A stretch of 64,000 nucleotides of DNA from Galerina marginata. Lineage: Eukaryota; Basidiomycota; Agaricomycetes; Agaricales; Galerinaceae. Below are positions 58,130-64,000 of this stretch, piece by piece. Under the pieces are notes generated by a model. It ran no database searches, was not told the origin of the DNA, and saw only the letters and a program-made list of their open reading frames with translations. The position numbers and the translations under genes were made by a program. The stretch's first letter is position 1; each line of letters opens with the position of its first letter. The DNA lies in NCBI GenBank assembly GCA_023014335.1, contig JAECYW010000002.1, forward strand, positions 496,001 through 560,000, given 5' to 3'.

Positions 58130-58640
58130 CTCCGAGTCATAAATTCGAGTCATAACGCAGTCGAAGAGCCGCTTTAATGGCGGATAACGAGCGACTTTCA
58201 GACGACCGTGCATGGATCGCTCGTCTCTTCCATACCCATGCTTGTGAACCGCTCTATCGTTAGCCCGCCCGTTCCTGAGATGGTCACCTGGTAGGGAGAG
58301 AGCGTGTAATGGGAGCCTGGTTGTCGACATACTCTCGTCTTCCACTGGTAACCTGCGATGGAAACCTCCACAACCTGTACGCGACCAGATATGACCACCC
58401 TCGTTTCACTGTTTTTGTACCCTCAATTCCATGCTTGTGCTCTTAATAAAGATCCGCCTCTGGCGGGCTTGCGTCCGAGTCGTTATTGCGCAGTCAAGGA
58501 GCGCTTTAATGGCGGATAACGAGTGAACTTCACGGCTGTCTCTTGTGCCCTAGAGTCTCCACCACGCACATGTTTATGAACCGCTTTATCGATAGCCCGC
58601 TCGTCGCTGAGATGGACATCTTGCAGAGAACGAATGTAGC
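58130..58640 (+). repeat. Two diverged direct repeats of about 180 bp
   Basis: Unit 1 (about 58130-58310) and unit 2 (about 58460-58640) share, in order, CGAGTC, GCAGTC, GCTTTAATGGCGGATAACGA, GAACCGCT-TATCG-TAGCCCGC and CTGAGATGG. The spacing between shared blocks is conserved to within a few bases, with a period of about 330 bp. Neither unit is coding. They occupy the intergenic DNA 5' of the arrestin-like gene and may be an old tandem duplication of its upstream region or remnants of a dispersed repeat. Confidence 0.6.
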
Positions 58641-58693
58641 TTCATGAGATTGACTTTCGTTTCATCCACTCGACAGGATGTAAGCCTTAAAGG

Positions 58694-60343
58694 ATGGTTA
58701 ACCTGAGCCCTATTCTGAAGAGAAACCCCAACTCATACCTTCATAACCCAACGATGCAGACGGCACCTCCACGTACGACAACAGACCACCTTGAGCAGGA
58801 GCTCCCGCCTTACGCGCATATTTCATCGCAAGCAGGCGTTGGAGTCGCCAGGGAACACCACAGCTTCCTCGAGACTGCGAAAGGCAGAAAATGGCTCTCC
58901 ATGTCTGTGAAAAGTCGGGCCACAAGCGCGGCTTCCCTCCCGGTATTCTTCGAGGGCGACACGATCTCTGGTCGGGTGGTGATCGATCTCGACAACGAGG
59001 AGAGTACCAAAGGCGTGTCGATCTCTGTAAGTGGCTTGAACTGTCTAGGTCTGCAGTTGAATCTCAATAACTGACGTCTTTCCTAGATTCAAGCTGGGAC
59101 TACTCTTGTAGGTCAAGAAGAAGACCTCTTTCTCAAAGAAGAACGATGTTTATGGACGGGGTCCAAACTTAACGGAAAGCACTCTTGGCCATTCACATTC
59201 AAGCTGCCGAAAACCGTATCTCTCAAGGAAAATACGAAGAGCCGCACGTTCCCTCCCCCACCGCACTTTACGGAACGCGCAAGTCCCGCATACATCGACT
59301 ACAGACTTATCGTTACAGTAAAGCGAGGATTTCTGAAGGTTAACCAAACGTATGTCAGACTTTTTGCGTCTGTCCAGGACAAGGACTGAACGTTGAACGA
59401 TCTGATTTTTTATAGCCTTGTTACCAGTTTCGGATATCAACCTATAACATTACCTGGTCTTCCATCGCCTTTGAGGCAAATAGCATACGCAGAACGCAGC
59501 CCTTTGGTCGGACCAGCAGGCGATCCAGCTGGCTGGAAGGTTTTGCCTACGATCAAGATCAAAGGGACTTTATTCAACACCAAGCAAGTCGAAGTCGATT
59601 GTACGGTACGTAATTGTCACACCGTTCCTTGCGATATAAGTACTGATTTACTGAACTTCAAGTTGGCCATCGCAACGCCTGTGAGTATGACTCTTTTGGA
59701 AAGCATACACCCATGCTGACCCAAGATATTTGCCAGCTTTCGTACGCTGTTGGCTCGCCTATCCCATTAACAATCACCCTTTCCGGAGAGGACCCGCATG
59801 CCCTGGACGTTCTGGCACATCCGAGCGCAGTACAACTGCGATTGCGGAGGTCCATGGCGACTGGAGCGGAGGCGACCGACGACGATGGTTCGAGGCGGGC
59901 TGACAACCACTTCGTGGAAGACTGTGGCTCTGCGTACTTCTGGCCATCTCGACAAGGAGCCGTAGGAATCAATACACGAGTTCTGGAGGGAGACCTGGAG
60001 CTTCCCAAGTCGCTGAAGCCGAGCTTCAAATTCCCCAACGTCACTGTCCGCGTATGTGCAATTTATACTTGACCTCATGCATCGCCTGCTAAATGTTTGT
60101 TTTATGCGATTACAGTATTCACTCGATCTTCTTGGGTTCACCGCCACGGGGTTTGTCGCGAATGAGGATAACGATGCCGTTTTGTTAAAAGAACAAGTGA
60201 CTATAGTTACGAGACAAATAATAGGGCTGGTGTCGTATTCGTATGCACCTCCTGGGTACGAGAAGCCCCAAGGTGGTGATTACAACATGTCGATGGGTTT
60301 GTTGGCGAACGGGAACCAAAGGTTCTGGGGACCCTACTCCTAA
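58694..60343 (+). CDS. Arrestin-like domain protein
   Basis: Six exons (58694-59026, 59087-59349, 59416-59605, 59663-59680, 59737-60051, 60116-60343) give 448 residues. A Pro-rich N-terminus precedes an arrestin N-like beta sandwich: 'LPVFFEGDTISGRVVIDLDN', 'TTLVGQEEDLFLKEERCLW', 'HSWPFTFKLPKTVSL', 'ASPAYIDYRLIVTVKRGF'. The C-terminal sandwich follows: 'LFNTKQVEVDC', 'SYAVGSPIPLTITLSGEDPHALD', 'FKFPNVTVRYSLDL'. Exon 4 is an 18-nt microexon (LAIATP). Reading through intron 3 also stays open, but the joined form restores the family's 'DCTLAIATPLSYAVGSPIPL'. Fungal proteins of this type often act as ubiquitin-ligase adaptors for membrane cargo; no PPxY motif was noticed, so that role is uncertain. 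Confidence 0.82.
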
Positions 60344-60683
60344 TATGTCATGCCCAAGTCATGCCTTGTAGTATAATGTACCACTTAACCAGTTTGGAGA
60401 GGGCATTCTCTGGGATAGCGACTTGTTTTTTTCTCTTGCGTGAGCTATATTACTCGGTCACTACGTCTGTATTTTTTTTCTTCAAACTTGAGAAACGCGT
60501 CGGTCGACGCGTTTAATTTTGTCAATCACGTGGGCATAAAGCGCGTTGCAGCCTCGCCTTCGAGGCTTTGACAGAACTTAAAACTTGTTCATTTGAACTT
60601 TCCACCGTGGCTTGAGGTTTTGTATACTTAGGTTTTTGCAGACATCCATTCAATCTCAAGGACAAAGGGTACATTGAAGAAGA
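60344..60683. other. Intergenic region with the shared F-box promoter
   Basis: 340 bp: the 3' flank of the arrestin-like gene and the upstream region of the first F-box gene, whose conserved core is listed separately. Confidence 0.4.
60495..60532 (+). promoter_or_regulatory. Conserved promoter module upstream of F-box gene 1
   Basis: ACGCGT at 60495-60500 and 60507-60512, then CACGTG at 60527-60532, about 150 bp upstream of the ATG. The same three motifs with identical spacing occur before the paralogue (62258-62295). ACGCGT is the MluI cell-cycle box bound by MBF-type factors in fungi; CACGTG is the E-box bound by bHLH factors. Regulation by these is inferred. Confidence 0.6.
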
Positions 60684-62134
60684 ATGTTAATGGCCCCCGT
60701 CGATGATCAGCACCCGAATTCGCCAGTCGACTTCCGATCCGTGTACGATGATGATGTACCCTCAGCACGATTTGCTGTACTCGATAACTTCGATCTCTTG
60801 GAGATTATCTTCTCCTTTTTTGAGCCAGAATCGGATGTATCTTCCGACAGGTGGGCTCTAAGCCCTACAACGCAACAAGGTCTCTTCAATGCAGCTTTGA
60901 CATGCAAGGCTTTCGTCTCTCCAGCACTGAACATCTTGTGGCGGTCTATGGACTCGATTGCTCCTCTTTTCAAGATTCTTCCTACTTTCACGTTGGTCAG
61001 GAATGATTACGTGAGTTTTTTGTTCAGACATCTAATAGGCACGAGTTCGATGGTGTTCATTTGTTACTTCAGACAGTCAATGGTGCCATTTTGGAGGGTC
61101 ATCTCCAGAGACTTGACCAGTACGCCATTCGTATACGGCGGCTCCGTTTTGAAGTACGGCATAACTCCAGGCGGCCAATACCGAGTTTCATCTACCAAAT
61201 TCTTGCGAGGCTCCGCCCTCGTAATTTACTTCCTGCTCTCACACATTTATCCATCCCGTCGGCTCTAAACTGTTCAGGAATGGATCCTTATGCCCTCGTC
61301 ATTTTGGGCGACTCCTTAAGTTCACTTTCGTCATTACAATGGTCTGATATCCTTTTCAAATCCGAACCTTATGTCGCACATGCTCTCAATGGATTCTCTT
61401 TTACGGGCCCCTCAATCAAGCAATTGGCTCTCCAGGGTAGCGTTACACCTATGGTTGTCGAATTTTTGCCAAATTTCCGCCAATTGACTCATCTTATTAT
61501 CGACCTTTCATCGGACACGTTCGCGGTCAAGTCATTCAAAATCGATGTCCTGCAAAGATGTTCACAAATAGGATCCCTATCTAGTCTGAAACTCATCCTG
61601 AGGAATAAACCCTTGGTCAAGAAACAGTCAGAAAGTATTCACTTTCATGCACTTTCAAATCTGGAGTTGTCTGGAACAACCTTACATGCTAATGAAATAC
61701 TCCAAAGGGTACGCATGCCGCACTTGCAGAGCATCGTACTGAAATTATATCTGACGTGGGATACGGACCATGCCTCACTTGTCCAACAGTTCGTCCAAGT
61801 TGGTCGAATCCAGTCTGTTGTCATTGACATGTTATTGCGCACTGACAAATTTGGCTGGACTGTACTTCTTCCATTTGTTTTGCATGCCCACGACCATATA
61901 CATTTCCTGGATATATATCTTCCGACAAGGAGTGGCTATTATACCTTCTTAGAATTTTGCGCCACCCTGCATTGGCCAGAACTTCTGTCTATGAAGTTGG
62001 GATTTCAGAAGAGGGGATTCGGAATCAGATCCCGGAATGATTTCCAGGGAGACAGACTACCTTCACTACCACCATCTTTCAAGGAGTCATTCATCCCCAA
62101 ATGTCCGAAGCTGAAATCGTTCATCACTCATTAG
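60684..62134 (+). CDS. F-box protein with leucine-rich region, copy 1
   Basis: Two exons, 60684-61010 and 61073-62134, give 462 residues. The start MLMAPVDDQH is the first ATG; the second, two codons on, aligns with the paralogue's start. The F-box-like segment 'FAVLDNFDLLEIIFSFFEPESD' to 'LTCKAFVSPALNILWRSMDSIAPLF' ends at the intron. Exon 2 encodes irregular leucine-rich repeats: 'QYAIRIRRLRFEVRH', 'LLPALTHLSIPSAL', 'FRQLTHLIIDLSSD', 'SLSSLKLILRN', 'LHANEILQRVRMPHLQSIVL', ending 'KCPKLKSFITH'. This is a typical basidiomycete F-box family likely to recruit substrates to SCF ligases; the target is unknown. It is tandem to 62418-63853. Confidence 0.85.
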
Positions 62135-62417
62135 TGTCTCTATGCTCCGCACAAACAACATAGACCTGTCAGTTTTATTTTCTTAAAGTCTATCTTCCGT
62201 ATATCGAAAATTACTGTAACTACGGTCTGAATTCTTTGGTCAAAATTTCAATGCGGTACGCGTCGGTTGACGCGTTTAATTTTGTCAATCACGTGGCCAT
62301 AAGGCGCGTGGCAGCCTCGCCTTCGACGGAACTCGAAATTTGTTTCTTCTTTGAACCTCGTAGTCCCTGCAGGCATTTCAACGTTTTCTCAACATTCGAC
62401 TTTCAAGAAGAATATTA
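62135..62417. other. Intergenic region between the F-box paralogues
   Basis: 283 bp: the terminator region of copy 1 and the promoter of copy 2. About 100 bp around 62258-62345 align closely with the DNA upstream of copy 1, so the promoter was duplicated with the gene. Confidence 0.5.
62258..62295 (+). promoter_or_regulatory. Conserved promoter module upstream of F-box gene 2
   Basis: ACGCGT at 62258-62263 and 62270-62275, CACGTG at 62290-62295: same order and spacing as at 60495-60532. The six bases between the two ACGCGT boxes differ at one position (CGGTCG versus CGGTTG), but all three hexamers are untouched, which suggests selection or a recent duplication. Confidence 0.6.
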
Positions 62418-63853
62418 ATGGCCCGCGTTGATGATCAGCACCTGAATTTACCGGTCACCTTCCGATCCGTTGACGATGACATTGTACCCTCAATGCAATT
62501 CGCTGTACTCGATAACTCCGATCTCTTGGAGACTATTTTTTCCTTTTTTGAGCCAGAGTCAGGTTTGTATTCCGAAAAGTGGGCTCTAAGCCCTAGAACG
62601 CAACAAGATCTAGTCAATACAGCGTTGACCTGCAAGGCGTTCGTCTCTCCAGCACTGAACATCTTGTGGCGGTCTATGGACTCGATTGCTCCTCTTTTCA
62701 AGATTCTCCCTACTTTGGTGTTGGTCAGAAACGATTATGTGAGCCTTTTCCCCAGATATCTACTAGATACGAATTCGACGATGTTCCCTTTTTGATTCAG
62801 ACAATCAATGGTGCCATTTTGGAGAGCCATATCCAGAGAGTCGACCAGTACGCCGTTCGTATACGGCGGCTCCGTTTTGAAGTACAATCTAACTCTAGGC
62901 AGCCAATACCAAGTTTTATCTACCAAATTCTTGCGAGGCTCCGTCCTCGTGGATTACTTCCCGCTCTCACACATTTATTCATCCCGTCGCTTCTATCCAG
63001 GTCAGGAATTGACCCCTATTCCCTCATTATTTTGGGCGACTCCTTACACTCGCTTTCGTCGCTACAAATCTCTAATATCCAATTCATATCCGAACAAGCT
63101 GTCGCACAGATCCTCTACGCATTCTCTTCTAATGCCCCCACAATCAAGGAGCTGGCTCTTGGGAATTGGGTTACGCCTCTTGCCGTCAATTACCTACCAA
63201 ATTTCCGCCAATTAACACATCTTATTCTCGACCTTTCATCGGACGGGCTCATGACGCTCGAGATTGATGTCCTGCGAAAATGTTCGCAAATAGAGTCCCT
63301 ATCGAGTCTGAAGCTTAGCCTGGGGAACACATCTTTCCACAAGAGCCAGGCAGAAAGTGTTCACTTCTATGCACTTTTATACCTGGAGTTTTTTGGAACA
63401 ACTTTGAATGTTAATGAACTACTTCAAAGGGTACGCATGCCGCAGTTGCGGAGCGTCGTACTGAAACTATTTGTAACGTGGAATATGGACCACGCGTTGC
63501 TCGTCCAACAGATTGTCCAACTTGGCCGAATCCAGTCTGTTGCCATTGAGACGTTATTAACCACTGCAAATTTTACCTGGACTGCCCTTCTTCCATTTAT
63601 TTTGCATGCCCATGACCATATACATTTCCTCGATATATATCTTCCAACGAGCAGTGGCTATTATGCCTTCTTAGAACTTTGCGCCACCCAGCATTGGCCA
63701 GAGCTTTTGTCTATCAAGTTGGGGTTTCAGAAGAGGGGATCCCTGCCGACCCTGCCTGTTTTCCTGGGACACAAACTACCTACATTACCATCATCTTTCA
63801 AAGAGTCATTCAGCCTGAAATGTCCAAAGCTGAAATCGTTCGTCACTCATTAG
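62418..63853 (+). CDS. F-box protein with leucine-rich region, copy 2
   Basis: Two exons, 62418-62738 and 62801-63853, give 457 residues, with the intron at the same codon (NDY|TINGAIL) as copy 1. The F-box-like segment 'FAVLDNSDLLETIFSFFEPESG' to 'LTCKAFVSPALNILWRSMDSIAPLF' is almost identical to copy 1. The leucine-rich half is more diverged ('LLPALTHLFIPSLL', 'FRQLTHLILDLSSD', 'NVNELLQRVRMPQLRSVVL') and ends 'KCPKLKSFVTH'. A faster-changing substrate-binding half next to a conserved F-box is usual in expanding F-box families. Function unknown beyond presumed SCF substrate recognition. Confidence 0.85.
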
Positions 63854-64000
63854 TGTCTCTATGGTCCGCAGGGATCATAAATGTGCACACACCATTTATT
63901 GCGTCTTTTCGGCCACAGGATTTTTGGTTAGGAGATTTGAACTTCTATAGGATATAACTTGAATATTTAGGGTCCTACTAATAAAGTCACTGCGCTAAAA
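63854..64000 (+). other. 3' flank of F-box gene 2
   Basis: An AATAAA-type signal occurs near 63980 and may direct polyadenylation. The window ends here. Confidence 0.4.

Noticed and set aside
1..64000. CRISPR arrays, rRNA operons, bacterial-style operons
   Set aside because: No regularly spaced repeats with unique spacers, no rRNA-like conserved blocks, and gene structure is clearly eukaryotic.

Overview
The window reads as nuclear DNA of a mushroom-forming basidiomycete (Agaricomycetes). Nearly every gene is split by 40-70 nt GT-AG introns, coding and intergenic DNA differ little in base composition, and the gene families are typical of these fungi: degenerate C2H2 finger proteins, F-box/LRR-like proteins, EthD proteins, arrestin-like proteins, a basidiomycete homeodomain factor, copia-like and Mutator-like elements. 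Species cannot be named from the sequence alone.

Layout. 1-4.1 kb: two paralogous C2H2 zinc-finger genes on the minus strand. 4.4-9.1 kb: a nested transposon complex. A 934-bp hAT-like element (8-bp target duplication) sits in a decayed ORF and was itself split by a young non-autonomous copia-type LTR element (two 153-bp LTRs with no difference seen, 5-bp target duplication). A second intact 934-bp hAT-like copy lies at 12.46-13.40 kb. Between and after them are an EthD-domain gene (9.3 kb), an F-box gene (10.4-12.1 kb) and a secreted GH29 alpha-L-fucosidase in 12 exons (14.5-16.8 kb).

17.7-20.3 kb holds a tandem pair of small secreted LEA-2-like proteins, followed by a Pga1-like ER membrane protein. 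21.7-27.4 kb (minus) and 46.1-51.7 kb (plus) carry two intact, paralogous full-length ABCA-type ABC transporters in inverted orientation. Between them lie a very short secreted beta/gamma-crystallin-like gene (29.1-29.5 kb), a CorA-type divalent cation transporter, a PX-domain AGC kinase, a homeodomain factor and an aldehyde dehydrogenase.

52.3-55.9 kb is a Mutator-like (MULE) transposase with a GC-rich hairpin/minisatellite block beside it. It is followed by an acidic-tailed leucine-rich protein, an arrestin-like gene with an 18-nt exon, and two F-box paralogues whose promoters share a conserved ACGCGT/ACGCGT/CACGTG module. No rRNA, tRNA or CRISPR was found.

The genes do not form one pathway. 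Recurrent local duplication (zinc fingers, secreted proteins, ABC transporters, F-box genes) and transposon nesting are the dominant themes. Exon joins were read by eye from splice sites, frame continuity and family motifs.
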